A stretch of 64,000 bases of DNA from positions 62,001-126,000 of the forward strand of contig WTXG01000025.1 in the NCBI GenBank assembly GCA_022496185.1, in the 5' to 3' direction. The translations under genes and the position numbers were made by a program. The first letter of the stretch is position 1, and each line of letters begins with the position of its first letter. The DNA is from Multifurca ochricompacta (lineage: Eukaryota; Basidiomycota; Agaricomycetes; Russulales; Russulaceae). The notes under the pieces were generated by a model. That model worked only from the letters and a program-made list of their open reading frames with translations, had not been told where the DNA came from and ran no database searches. Below, in pieces: positions 47,787 to 59,841 of this stretch.

Positions 47787-49369
47787 GTGGGAATGACACA
47801 GGCGGGGGATGAAGTAGGAAAGTGAGGAAGAAGGAGAAGGAGGGGGGGAGGATGATGAGTGGGGAAAAAGGGGTGGTGTTGTATGAAGTAAAGAGGATTA
47901 AGGGAAGAGAGAAGGGAAGGGAAGGGAAGGGAAGGGAATGGGTGAGTTGAGTCAATGCGAAGCGAAAGCCAAAGTCTGAGTCTGAGTCTGTCTGAGCCTC
48001 GGGCGGGCGAGACTGGCCAACGTGAAAAGCCGCTCAGACCGGCAACAACCAATTTATTATTATTTTGTTATTTTCTTTATTTTTATTTATTCAAGTCGAT
48101 TTGATTTGATTTGATTTGAGTTGATTTCTACTGTCTGCTCCAACTACTCTTTCCCTTTCCCTTTCTTTTCTGTCTCTCTCGTCGTCAATGATACGCAGTT
48201 TTGGCGAATTTGTTGCGTCGCGCGTCCGTGTCATTCCATTTATCCCCTGACTAGTCAACATGTACATTTGCTTCCTCTATCTGCCCCCAGTAGGCCATTC
48301 TGACGGAGATTTACTTTATAGTGTTAGTATGTTGAACGACGGGCGCAAAGTGTACGTCATCAACGAACCCGCCGTGTGGTCCCATTCTTTGATCATTAGT
48401 TCTCCTCTCCCGGAATCAAAGAAAACGAAACGAAACGAAAGACATTTTTTGTCGAGTGCGTTCATACCGCGCGGCTAGAATACATCCAAAAAAACCATAA
48501 CAGACGCAGGATGCAACTTTTTGATTTTTGATTTTTTTTAAATTTTTGATGCAACGCGATGCAAAAAATCGCTTGGGAACCACAATCACAACCACACCAG
48601 ATGATCGATAATTCGTCGGGCCCTTCCGCACTTCCGTGCCTGTGTACTCGACTCGACGGACATTCTCTACGGCGCGACACCTGCTGGACGTGCATGTCAT
48701 ACTCAACTACATACAAGCGCTTCGCGCCTCGTCATTCTGTATCCATGCTGTCGTCCCTTTCCTTTTATTCCTCCCATTATAGGAACTCGTTTACGCTCAC
48801 TCCAAACAGTAAAGTGATTGATTCGAATCAAGCACCGGTAAGCAGTGCCTGACTGCCCCGTATAAAGCAACAAGCAATGAAAGCATCATAAACAGTTCGA
48901 TTCGTCTCAGCCAGAGCAGAGCCTGCCTGACAATGGGCGCACCCCTACTGCCCATGACCAATTGGCCCCATGGTCATGTCATTCAAAGATGGCGATGGCG
49001 CTGGGTCCCGGCCCCGCCCGGCAGATCAGAGCCAATGTACCGGCCCCGACGCTCTCTCATATCTCAGCTCAGCTCAGCTCAACTCAGTAGAGTAGAAGTA
49101 GACATAACATAACAGGTGGGTCTGGGAACACGGCATTAGCCCAAAAATATCAACAAGGTATCACACCTCGTGGGATTGACCTTCTTCTGTTACCGTCTCC
49201 ACGACCACCTCGTGAACTAGTCCATCGGCCCACCGCAGCGATGACGAAATAGAGCAGAAGTGCTTTTTTTTTTTTGAGTTTCCGAATCTTTTTCTAATTC
49301 TACCTATTTTCTCCACATGGTACATCCTCACATAGCGCATGCTTACCTACTAGCGGACAACAACGCTAC
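47787..49369. other. Intergenic, upstream of the Cid1-type gene
   Basis: About 1.6 kb. It carries an (AAGGG)n run (47908-47940), GATTT repeats (48096-48124), GAAAC repeats (48421-48438) and AGCTC repeats (49068-49084). I found no coding region. Promoter elements for the Cid1-type gene must lie near 47.8-48.1 kb. Confidence 0.5.
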
Positions 49370-52073
49370 TTATCTCTGCGACAACTCCCTGGAAACCAAT
49401 CATTCAGAGATGAGACATCGAGAAACACAGAGGAAAGACATACGCAAATGCTGACGCGACGCATGCCTTGATATCTTTATAGCTCACAACAAGAACGCTC
49501 TGCTCATCTCGCGACACAAGCATGATGCGCTCGTCCGTTCCTGCATCCAGCTTGACACGATGGTCATCATTAGTACTGTTCAGCAAGTCCAAAAACATGG
49601 TATACCTTGTTGAGACACGAGAGGACATGTGAAAGGCTAACGACGGGACGCCCTCGTTCGTCAACTTGGTGGAACACATAATCACGGAAGAGTTTGATAA
49701 TGTAACGATCTCCCGTCTCGCTCCACCGCGCATCCCGGGCGAACCTGCGAAGCACAGCCTTGAGTAGAAGGACAAACGAAGATAGCACCAAACATACTCG
49801 GGCCGCTCGTTGATAAAGCCAAATTTGCAAAGAAGGCGTACAAGGCGTGCGTTCTCGAGCTCAGACATCAGTTCGCCTTCAAGATAGTCCAAGCCGCTAC
49901 GTTAATGCCATAGAATCAGAATCAAAAAGTGATCACAAGAAAAAAGGCACTTGGCCGTAACCTTACTTTTGCAAATCGTCCATTTCGGTGAGAAGTCTTG
50001 AACCAATCATATCGAATAATTGTCCAATATGCTTTGGCGTAGGAAACGACGCGTCAGCACCGAGCGGACACCTGACAAGAGGATGTGAAAGACGCTACCT
50101 TGTGTGCACCCGGCTTGGACAGGCAAAAGAGTGCGACGTTCTTGAGGTCGGTGCTGTAGTGCTGCGTCACGACCTCGAGCGACTTTGCAAAGTTACTCGT
50201 TGCTGCGACATTGTTGCAGCACAACGTCATGATAAGTTTTCCGAACATTACGAGATCTTCCTGGATCTGCGTCGCAGATACGGGTGCACCAGATGCGTGC
50301 GGCGGCGCGGCGGGGTTGTAAGTGAGCACGTCTGCAAGCCCGCAGGAGCCGATCCGCACGCGGTTCTGGCCCGTAACGATGACTTTAGTGACGTCAATCA
50401 TTCGCACTGCCAGACCCTGGTCATGCGAGGCCTTCATCGCGCCTGCTATCTGAATGATATAGCTCCAAAGTGTTCGCTCCGACACGCGAGGTTGGGTAGT
50501 CTGCAGTCGCCCTTGTACGAAGGTCGGCGCACGGGGCTTGATATGCGCATCGTAGAGGGTCTGGGCGTTCGGATGATATGTATAAGCAACCACAAGTGCT
50601 AAAGAAGGCTGAGAAAAAAATATGGCAGTAAACCGAAGGACACACAGTTGTCGCCAAAAGAACGAGTCGTGAATGCTTCATGGACAGAAACGATATTGGG
50701 GTGTTGAACATGTGACCACTGTTCAATTGACAGGAACGCGGCTTGATGCATCAGACGAAAATCTTTTTTCATGGCCCATCTCAATGCGGCTCAGCGGAGG
50801 AAGAATGCACGCGCATACCTGATACACGTCGCAGGACGTAGCCACGGCCATCCTTGCCTGTTGCACGGTATACAGTGCTATACCAATTACCAAACTTGCG
50901 ACGCTCGCCCGATGTGCTCTCAAGAGGGACGAGAGTGTGATAACCTTGCAGCTCGTCCGGAAGATTCAATCCCGGAGCAGGTGCCGTGTGGATGACCTCG
51001 GAACGCAGCTGCAGGTCAGTGCGCAAGGTCGGAGAGATGAAATGTGATGGTGGCGGCGAGGGTGGAGGGAGAGAATACAAGTGATAATCGAGCTAAAGGG
51101 AACCTTCCATAAGATACCGTGAGTGATACTTCAAGATTGCGTACCGGCTGGCGGATAAAGGCTGAATGCGATGGGTAGTATTCCAAATTTTGGTCGTACT
51201 CTGGCTGGAACTGCGAGTCGAATGACTTGTTATCGAATGACTTGTTGTACGAATTCACATCGAGCTGCAAGGTATTACGTCCATCTCAGGCATGACTCAG
51301 CATACATGCCATACGCACGGTTTGCATCTGGGAAACCACGCTATCTGTCGCATACACGTTATACAGGCCATTGTTCTCGGTCGGAATAAAATAGCTCGAG
51401 TCGTAAGGGTCATGTTCATCATATTCGGTCGCGGGCGGTGAGGTGGACAACGTGCTCCTAATATCGGTCAGCATCCTACCCAAAAATTGGACAAAGGGCA
51501 ACGCACGTCGTAAGAGGGGTCTGCGCCTGCGCACGAGAAAGACTGGGAGATGCGGGGGGGAGAGATGTAGACTTGGGGATGAATACAGGGGCATTGACAG
51601 CTTGAGAAAGCTTTGCGGAAACGCTAGGCGTTTCGGGCTGAGGCCTGCAGGAGCAAGGTGAGGTCCTGAAAACAAAAACACTTGTCCAAATACAAGAGTG
51701 CGTAAAATACTCACGCCGATGCAGACGGTGGGGTGGTTGGACGCTGATGACTGTCAGAATTCAGTGTAAAAAGAACGGGAAGTAAGCTTACTGGAGGGTG
51801 AGAATAGATACAGCCTTTATCTTGAAATTTACATGAACTATGTGATTCTCAATCAAGGGGATCACCCATGTACGAGCATGGTGTACTCACCCGTAGATGA
51901 GAATATTCCTACATTGTCGTTGCGTAGAATCTGGTGAAGGATTAGATGAAAAAAGGACTTGTAGAAAGATTTACCTTTCTTCGGGGATGTTTTGGTGGAT
52001 TCGCTCAAGACCATGCTCGGAGCAACGATCTTATGGCGGCACTGGCTGACTGTGGCCTAGTGAAAAAGGCCAT
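49370..52073 (-). CDS. PAN3: PAN2-PAN3 deadenylase subunit PAN3, with one apparent 1-nt loss
   Basis: The regulatory subunit of the poly(A)-trimming PAN2-PAN3 nuclease, which links it to poly(A)-binding protein. It begins [18 protein letters not shown] zinc finger follows ([17 protein letters not shown], then IYSH). Next is a PAM2-bearing disordered region, then the pseudokinase ([59 protein letters not shown]) with a degenerate active site normal for PAN3. The coiled coil and C-terminal knob follow ([31 protein letters not shown]), ending [14 protein letters not shown]. In the first exon the frame slips at the TT at 52031-52032 (sense ATAAG): one extra A restores [16 protein letters not shown]. 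About nine introns are present. The last exon (to 49370) lies beyond an intron starting GTATGT. Confidence 0.9.
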
Positions 52074-52220
52074 GGTCGCCTGTGAGGGGAGGGAAAGAAG
52101 AAGACAGCGGCGAGTGGAAGGAAGAGCGAGCTCGAAACAGGAGAGCTTACACAACGCACAACGACAGCGGGACAGCGGAACCGACTGATTCAAACTCTAG
52201 CAACCTTCGCATCGCATACC
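52074..52220. promoter_or_regulatory. Bidirectional promoter region, PAN3 / TFIIE-beta
   Basis: Only 147 bp separates the divergent start codons, the tightest pair in the window. It holds purine-rich and GACAGCG repeats (52096-52105, 52164-52178) and no TATA box. Confidence 0.55.
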
Positions 52221-53402
52221 ATGTCCAGCCTTGCTAGAGATGCTGCAGCGTTCAAAACTTCACTTCAAACTGCGAACACGACCTCCTGGCATTCTAATCA
52301 AGCATCCACGTCTTCTTCGCAACCTGCAACTCCTTCAGACAGTGACACTAGCAAGAAGAAGAAACGGCCAAAAGCGAGCATGTCTCGTTCTTCGCCTCTC
52401 ATTATTCTACTTTGTTGACCCTCGCACTTAAGCTATCGTGTACTCCCAACCAGCTGACACTGGAACAGGCACGGATGTAAACACTCAGCTACTTTATGCC
52501 ATTAATCACCTAAAGGTGTGTCACTCTTCTACTGCTCTCGCCAAGGAGGAGCATATTCCTACGAATAGGCGAACAATGGGCCCATGCGTCTCGACGATTT
52601 GGCCATTAGGACCCAGACACCACTTGATACCGACAAGGTTCTCTTTGAAAAGTTTAAGGCTCACGAACGCGTAGAGTTCGACGTCAAAACCAACCTCTAT
52701 TCATTCAAGGCGAGTCACAGCGCCTTTTTACCTGTAGTTTGGAATTTTGACCTTCAGCTCAGCATGATTACAGCTTTCGTAGCAAAGTAGCCCTACTCAC
52801 TGAAATCCAACGTGCGACACGTCGTGGTGGGGGTATTTCCGTGCGTACACTCAAAGAGTCGTGGAAGGACGCACCCACCGCTATTGAAGAACTCGAGAAG
52901 GAAGGAGAGGTATTCGTCACGCGCACACTCAGGGATGGTCAGATGCGCATGGTATATTGGAACGAGCTCAAGGCGGATCCCGCGGATCTCGCAGAGGAAG
53001 GACCTGAGGCAGTTGCGAAGCGGGATGCCAGTAAAAATGGAACAGGGTTAAGCGTTGAGAAAGGTGCAGCTTCAGAGCGGCTCCATTCCTCTCCATCTTC
53101 TGACAGCGCGCATGATGGCAGAATTTCACGATCTGTGGCACAGTCTGATCGTACCGAATGATGTCGACCTGCTAAAGCAGCTCCAATCAGGTGGTTAATT
53201 CACGGTGGGGCAGGTCTTATGCTGACCTCTTTCAGGTGGTCTACAAGAGACGGCATCGGAGACCCCCGTAATAAAGGCGCCAGTTGGCAAGAAGAAGGGC
53301 AAGAAATCAGCAACACGGCAACGCACCACCCGACTCACCAATACTCACCTGAAGGGTACAGGTATCGATCTCAGTAAAGATTATGTGGCACCTGGAAAGT
53401 AA
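52221..53402 (+). CDS. TFA2: Transcription initiation factor IIE subunit beta
   Basis: The smaller TFIIE subunit, which helps recruit TFIIH to the RNA polymerase II preinitiation complex. It begins MSSLARDAAAFKTSLQTAN, then a basic KKKKRPKA stretch, then IVYSQPADTGTGTDV. The first winged helix includes MRLDDLAIRTQTPLDTDKVL and the second SVRTLKESWKDAPTAIEELE. The conserved tail region is EFHDLWHSLIVPNDVDLLKQ. The end is basic (KKKGKKSATRQRTTRLTNTH). The first intron (52378-52432) needs a GC donor (A|GCATGT) to keep frame into IVYSQP. The intron before EFHDLW (donor GTAAAA near 53032) is inferred from frame only. Six exons are likely. Total length fits the family. Confidence 0.87.
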
Positions 53403-53741
53403 TTGTACATTCATCTAATCAACTGGAAACTGTACCTCTTTTAAGAATGTCTCGAGTAAAGCTGACAGCGCAAGACAGCCTACAATAAATACGATGCTTA
53501 TTTAAAGTAAATATCATCAAGCCACCGACACCTCCTTTTTCTTGAACCAGCATGCAACCCACATCTACGGCTTTGACTAGGCCATTAATATTGCCAATGG
53601 TTGCATGTCCACCTCACGATAAGGACAACTGCAGATGCATTGAGCGCCAGCGCCGGTGACGAATTGGTCCTTAGCCGCTGGGAACCGCTGCGCTGGGAGT
53701 CATTGGGACTATCAAGCGTAACTCACTGCGCAACTGCCACC
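53403..53741. other. Intergenic
   Basis: 340 bp between two plus-strand genes. The 3' flank of TFIIE-beta and the promoter of the secreted-protein gene are here. No clear elements were seen. Confidence 0.4.
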
Positions 53742-55427
53742 ATGAAGTGGCAATCGTGTTATTTGTTTTCGTGCTTGCTGGTAACAGCGGGATTCGCACT
53801 TCCATCTAGGCCTTCTCGTCCCGGCGGGGAACCACTTCAAGCTACTTTCCGAGCAGAGAGCTTCTCAGAAGATTCCTATCTGGGTTGGGAGTTACCACCG
53901 AACCCAAACTCTACCCACCACCTAATTTTCAACAGTGTAAGTGGGTTGCTTCAACGATGGCCGAACACCCTTCGCAGAAATGGTGCGCTGGGTATTTGAT
54001 TGGTCGAGAGAAGGCACGCTCATCCTCATCCTCCCTTTTGTTACAGGCCACAGTATTCTGCCTGCAACTATCCCCACGGGCACAATTTTGTATCATGGAC
54101 GTACTGACGACCAAGTACCCGATGTGCCCGAGTGGGTTGCATTCGATTTTGACCATGCATACTTATTCTGCTATCAGCCGTGCTATGTGATCTCACTGCA
54201 AGCAAAGCGTGACCTCCGTTTGGTGTACTTCGATGGTTCAAGCGCAGCAAAAATGCAGGACGGACCCATGGACTCTCAAGATGTCATCGCCTGGGGAAAA
54301 CCCCGACCAGACAAGTTTCTCTCAGAGCGGGAGCGTATCGAAATATTATGTAATTGGGGAAAGCCACTCGGTCTGGACGGATTCGTTCGAATGGAGTTTC
54401 ATTTGTGCGTCTCCATGGTCGCCGATGCACCATTACATTAGGACTGATCGGTAATTGCAGCGAGGTCATGTTATGCGATATTCTTGACGGCCTGGAAATC
54501 GTCACGTTCTTCGATGTCTTACCGAAAAACACGACGCATCCACTTAGACGTCCCCTGGCGAACCCTCTGGATCCTTCATCTCCCCCTCCCTGGCCAACTC
54601 TACCACCGACAGTGCCTCCACCTGGCTGGCGTGGCTCGCTCCCGAGTGACGCTGTCAGCTTTTTCGAAGCTAACGTTGCGGGAAGTTGGCATGATAGCGC
54701 CCCTGGGGAGACGCGCGTGCGCCTTGATTATGCAGGGCTCGTCACCTTTTACGACGAGGCCCTGTCGAGTCTTATAGACGCACGCCAAGAGATGACCAGA
54801 TTACACCATCGCTTGAAGGGGATTTCGACAGAAGACGCTGAGCGTGTGCGTACGGAGCTAGAAACCGTTCTGACGCGCAAAAAAGGTAGAAGTGCTGTTG
54901 ACTGGGCCAGCATTGTGCGAGTCGTGACTGAGCGTTACGCTGGCCGCCTCGAGCATCTGTGTTTCCTGCTCTCGTCGAACTCGACATTCTTGGATGCAGT
55001 CGAACAAGCAGCAGCCGCACGCACTCAGCTACTCGTTGCGCTGGCGCCGTACATCACAACTATGGATGTCCCTCAGGAACTACCTGGATCGGCCAATGTG
55101 AGCTGGGCAGCGCCGGTGGTGCGTCGCTGCGCAACAACGCAAACATCGCACATTTCGCTTGGCCCTCTCACACCACAGGATGCGCGCATCCACGCGGCAG
55201 TTGAGAATACACTCCATGAGATATGTCGGCGTTTAGTACTTGTGTGGCTCGAATTCTTTGACGTCGAGGGGGCAGACGAAGCGAGGGCGGCGGGAGCGAT
55301 CGAGTTGGGGCGTCGGCACATAGACGAGCTAATAGGCTGGCTCGACTGGTCGTCATGGGTTCGGTGCGAACCCGGATGCAATACCGGAGTGTGTGGCTTG
55401 GTTTCTGGTTGTCCTTGCGAAGACTGA
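53742..55427 (+). CDS. Conserved secreted protein of unknown function
   Basis: 521 residues from three exons, 53742-53982, 54047-54404 and 54461-55427, all phases consistent. A clear signal peptide is present (MKWQSCYLFSCLLVTAGFA). The first 250 residues form a conserved core I recognise from other fungal genomes but cannot name: NGHSILPATIPTGTILYHGR, DVPEWVAFDFDHAYLFC, LRLVYFDGSSAAKMQDGPMD, SQDVIAWG, LDGFVRMEFHFEVMLCDI. The C-terminal half is helical with charged residues and conserved single N-glycosylation-type sites (NSTF, NVSW). It ends in a Cys cluster (CEPGCNTGVCGLVSGCPCED). It presumably acts outside the cell or in the secretory pathway. No catalytic signature is visible. Confidence 0.78.
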
Positions 55428-57037
55428 CAGAAGTTTATGTGACGAACAGGAGATTTGCTACCTTCCTTCGTGGCCCTTTCTGATGAAAGGGGATGACCCG
55501 TATGACATGACGCCGCGTTGCATATCACCCGAGAATCTGATTTAGTATTGAACTCACGCGTGAGGCCAAACTCTAGTTTATTTGTCGATCCAAACCGCAA
55601 CAAGGTGCTCCGACAAGCAAGGTCGACGTTTTGCTACCACCCATATACCAAACTATGGCTATGTGCTCCTCGTATGCACTGCCACAGAGGCTGAGGCATG
55701 AGGTGGTGATACCTTGTTTATCAAGCTTCCCAAGGTCTAGCCCTTGTCCATCCACTAAGGTTAGCTTCGGTTATCTTCTCCCCTCAACGCCTTGGCCCAT
55801 GTCACCCTAGACATGGCTGGCTGAATCTAAGATTTAACCTTACTTCCGCCATACAGGACTACCAGGTTGCGCTGGGTGATTCCACCGTGAGCGTCTTGTC
55901 ATACTCCCGTGCGGTGTTGCCTGCATCCATCTCCGCAAGTAGGTTGAGACTGAGGCGACCGTGACCGAAGTGGGGATTACTTCTAGAGCCAGGTTCTTCG
56001 TGCCGCGATAAATCAGACACCGTGAACCTTCTGCCTGGACAATATGCGCCAATGTATACTTGTCGAGCATTGTCATGATGCCCTTTCGCGGTCGTGGGAT
56101 TATGCCCTTGCAACTGAGTCCGACTGGATAGGCCTTAAATACAAACGCGCACCTCTGGTCTTTAAGACACCCAGGTAATTCTAAGCAGTTTGCACACATC
56201 CCACTTTGTCCATGCGTACTTGTTCTGCTCCTGCTGGTCCCGTACGCTTCTCAACTCTCACATAGTCCCATGCTATACTCAAGCCGGCCTTTATTGCACA
56301 TCTACCACGTACATAAATCCCGACTTTCCATCAACAATCACCAGCGTTTCTGAAGTTCGCCTCTAAAGTTCTTGTGTGCTCCCGTCTCAGCCGCCCTCAG
56401 TACCTTGACGTATTTCCCGAAACTTCAGTACTAAAACCGATCCTCGCTCAGCTTCCTCTTCTATCTCCTCTTCCCCTTGGGACGGCTCTCACACACAATT
56501 GATGTCCTATCGTAGCTTACTGTTGCCCTGGCCCGAACAAAACGTGAGCGACGCGATCCTCAGAGGGGAACTGCGAAATATTCAAACATCATCTAACTAC
56601 GGACTGACAAAGGCGCTTCTCGATTTCAAGTTGTAGATGTAGCGCACAACGTGTCCCCCTGACGCCAGCTACAATGAGCCCTAAATATTAAAAATACGAT
56701 GTCTGTACAAATGCAGGAGGGATTAGATATAAACAATATCAATGGCAGGAAGACATCAACGAGTTGCAAGTGGCCAAACAAAAAATGAAAACAAACAGGT
56801 ATAAGAGAGATAGAAAGGACCCCCCAAGATCAAGACAAAAAGAAGGTAGGGTTCTTGTGAGTGTGCTGATGCTGGTGTGTGAAAAAGCATAATGTATGTA
56901 CATGAAAAATAGATAAAGAAACCTCCCGAAGAACGCATGGTCTATCGTTGTGTGGACAGAAATCAAAAAGCATAATGGTTTATGCAGGAATGCATTCGCA
57001 AACTATACACGCGCGCGGGGTGGAATGGGCAAGACAC
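55428..57037. other. Intergenic with one unexplained minus-strand open frame
   Basis: About 1.6 kb between convergent genes. On the minus strand at 55859-56113 an uninterrupted frame contains a fairly protein-like stretch (VSDLSRHEEPGSRSN, GHGRLSLNLLAEMDAGNTA). I recognise no family, and no neighbouring exon joins it. A gene fragment is possible; not called. Confidence 0.35.
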
Positions 57038-59583
57038 CTACGAGTCAACGAACGTGCTCTCAAGCCCGGCTTTGCTCACTCGGCGCATTGGCTGAAGAGT
57101 ATTCTCGTTGACCGGAGCCCGGCGCGCGTGTCGGTACCGCCCACTCGCGTCCTTCACTTCCATTTCTTGCCCTACGTCCCCCGCGACGCCGCGCGGAACG
57201 CTGGGAAGGGTCCCAATTGCACCCGTGCCCCATGCTGGGGGCAGACTTTCACGCATGTGCGACGGCCGTCGACCGCCGATCCCAATGCCAATCCCGGTGC
57301 GATTGTGCCCATCCCCATCAGGGTGGTCCCCGTCACACCCACCGCCGGCAGATTGCGGCTGTTTGACAACGCCAACAGATTTGCTGCCGAGCTCAGCCTC
57401 CTCGAAGTTCATGAGCTCTGAAACGAAACCAATATTCGGTGATATCCCCTTGCGCCGCTCGAGGACGAAGGTGTAAGCGCGCGACAGCGTCCAATGGTTC
57501 GCGTGAATGAGGTAAGCCATGACGGCAGTCACGGAACGCGATTTGCCAGCTTTACAATGCACATAGGTCGGCGCGGAGTGCAAACTTGCATCGTCTGCCA
57601 TAGCCGCATGAGTGCTTGGGGAGGGCAGTCAATAGGGAGAGGAGAGAGCGTACCGAGGACCTCACAAGCTTCACGTACGCCACCCACAATGTTTTCCTCC
57701 TCTACAGTGTCGCGCATTGGGATTTTCACGTACCGCTCGAACCGCTGGCGCAATCCAAGCCCATGATCATCGTCGCACTCGGCAGCAATATTCAAAATCC
57801 GACGTATGCCGAGACTCTCAAGCTCGCGCACATGCTCTTCCGCTGTTATCTCGGATCCCAGGTAGAGGAAGTTGGGCAGAATTGTAGAAACAGTAAACGT
57901 TGGAAGCGCCTCTTCCGTCGTGGGGGGAGCCGAAAGGTCGGGTCGCGCAGTACATGGACTTGGGGGAAGGGGTGTACCAGGTGAGGAGGGCATGTTGGGT
58001 GAAGGGGGTGGGAGGAGAAACTCGCCATGCCTTGCCGAGGCGGGTGGTGTATGATTGGAGTGGGCGAGGGTGAGGTGGGACGGTGAGTGAGCGCGTGGCG
58101 AGCTGCCACCCCCGCCTCCACTAGACCATAATCCGGCAGAAGGAGAGACGGCGAGGGAGGCCGAACGTAAGGTGCGCACCTGAAGTTTTGGTGGGCCGAG
58201 GCGCTCAGCCGACTTAGTATCGAGTCTGCGAAGTGCAGTGAGGGACGGTCGGCGTGGTGGTGATGGCCCTGGAAAAACAGACTGAGAGGGGGGTGGGGAA
58301 GGTGAGGCGTCAGCGATATTCCATGAATTACTGTCGGTATGGCCAGGCAAAATGTTGGCAAGCATCGGAACGGGTGACGCGCCTGCGCTAAGCTCGATTT
58401 CAGGAAGAGTCTTCGAGCGCGCAGCTGTCGCTGTGTCAAGCTGAAAGAGTCCTCCACCGTGCTTTGACTTGGATGGGAAGGAAAGCTTGGGCGCTGGTGG
58501 GGGGGGAGGGTGTGTAGGATGCTGCCCTTCTTGTACAGGATTTGGCGCCTCTAGGAGGGGATCGCTGGATGGAATAATGAATTTCTGCAAGTCGGGATAA
58601 GCACGGGCAGCAAGGATGCCACCCTCAAGATAGTCAGCCCTGCCGCGGACAAGGAGCGGTGAAATGACAGGCAGGAGGGCCCAGGCAGTGACTTGAGCAT
58701 TGAGCCTGTCTTGCGAATTCATCTCCTCGTCATAGACAATGACATCCCCATCCCAAGGGCCTCCTGGAACCATGAGAATGTCCCAAGCATTTCTGCAAGG
58801 CTCAGTCGTGATAAACTGACGGAGGGCATCGATGGAGCCAAAACCTGCACCAGGTTTCCGAGAACGCTTAAGAATCAAGGAAGGAATAGCAAAATTAATG
58901 CTGGAATTTATGTGATATCCTAGAAAAGCTGCGGCTGGGCGGGTGTCGATGAGGAGCGGGCGGCGAGCGGGGTTGGTGAGACGAGCGACAAGAGAGGCGG
59001 GATCGATAGAGCGAACAGGGCTGCGAGGTAGTTCGGGTCCAGTACGGTCGAAAGCGCTGGGGCCAATGTAGTGGGCGCTTAGAGGGGGAGATTTGGGGTC
59101 TGATATGGGGGTGTAGTAGATGCTGGGGGAAGCGATACTGGACGCCGGGCTAGAAGAACGAGCTTGGGTAAAGTCGGACCAATTTGATGCGGATGAAAGG
59201 GGGCGAGTGGGAGAGCGGGGGGGTGAGGGGGATACAGGAATGGGACGAAGGCGGAGGTTTTTCTGAACGTTGCGTCTAAGTTGTTCGAGGACGACGAGTT
59301 GATTTGATATATCATCTGGAGATTTTATATGGTCAGTATCATTTTCTGAGTGACCAATGGAAGAGAAAGCAGCGGAAAGAGGGGTAGCATATATGGGGGA
59401 TGTCGGTGGGGTGAATCTGTGAAGAGCATTATGGTGATCAATCTCGTCGATGGGAGTTTCAAGTTCGAGAACGGCTGATCTCTTAGTAGGAGGTGATAAA
59501 GCAAGGTTTGGAGGTCGAGCACGTTTCGTTTGAACAGAGATTGAGGAACGAACTGCTGGACCGACGACTGCAGAGCTGTTCAT
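57038..59583 (-). CDS. Rhodanese plus dual-specificity phosphatase (Rok1/Msg5-type MAP kinase phosphatase)
   Basis: A predicted MAP-kinase phosphatase of about 835 residues with two exons: about 57652-59583 and 57038 to about 57606. A Ser/Pro-rich N-terminus is followed by a rhodanese-like domain, LLIDTRPAAAFLGYHINSSI to DVIVYDEEM, which lacks an obvious catalytic Cys in its loop. After a long disordered linker comes the phosphatase: ILPNFLYLGSEITAEEHVRE, LGIRRILNIAAECDDD, KIPMRDTVEEEN. The P-loop is YVHCKAGKSRSVTAVMAYL, with the Cys nucleophile and Arg. The tail ISPNIGFVSELMNFEE is typical. Yeast Msg5 and Ustilago Rok1 have a comparable phosphatase, and animal MKPs pair it with a rhodanese-like docking domain. 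The gene is divergent from Def1, 258 bp apart. Confidence 0.87.
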
Positions 59584-59841
59584 GGGTGATAGTGATAGTG
59601 ATTGTATGCTGCAATGCGTATATGGAAGTGAAGTGAACCGACGAGTGCGAAGTGGGAAGTACCGTCGGTCGGAAAAAGGTCGAAATATTATTATTTATTA
59701 TATTAAAATATGTGACTGTGACCATTATTTTTATTTATTTTTATTAAACTCCGCTTAAGCTTAAGTTACCTTCACCTCACCTTCACTCATTCCCTTCCTC
59801 CCTCACACACCCTCACTCACTAATCTTGCCGCCGGTTTCTA
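59584..59841. promoter_or_regulatory. Bidirectional promoter region, phosphatase / Def1
   Basis: 258 bp between divergent starts, with an AT-rich centre (TATTATTTATTATATTAAAATA at 59686-59707) and a pyrimidine-rich CACCTTCACT stretch before the Def1 ATG. Confidence 0.5.

Noticed and set aside
57108..57476. Plus-strand frames opposite the phosphatase exon
   Set aside because: They are shadows of the GC-rich minus-strand coding sequence.
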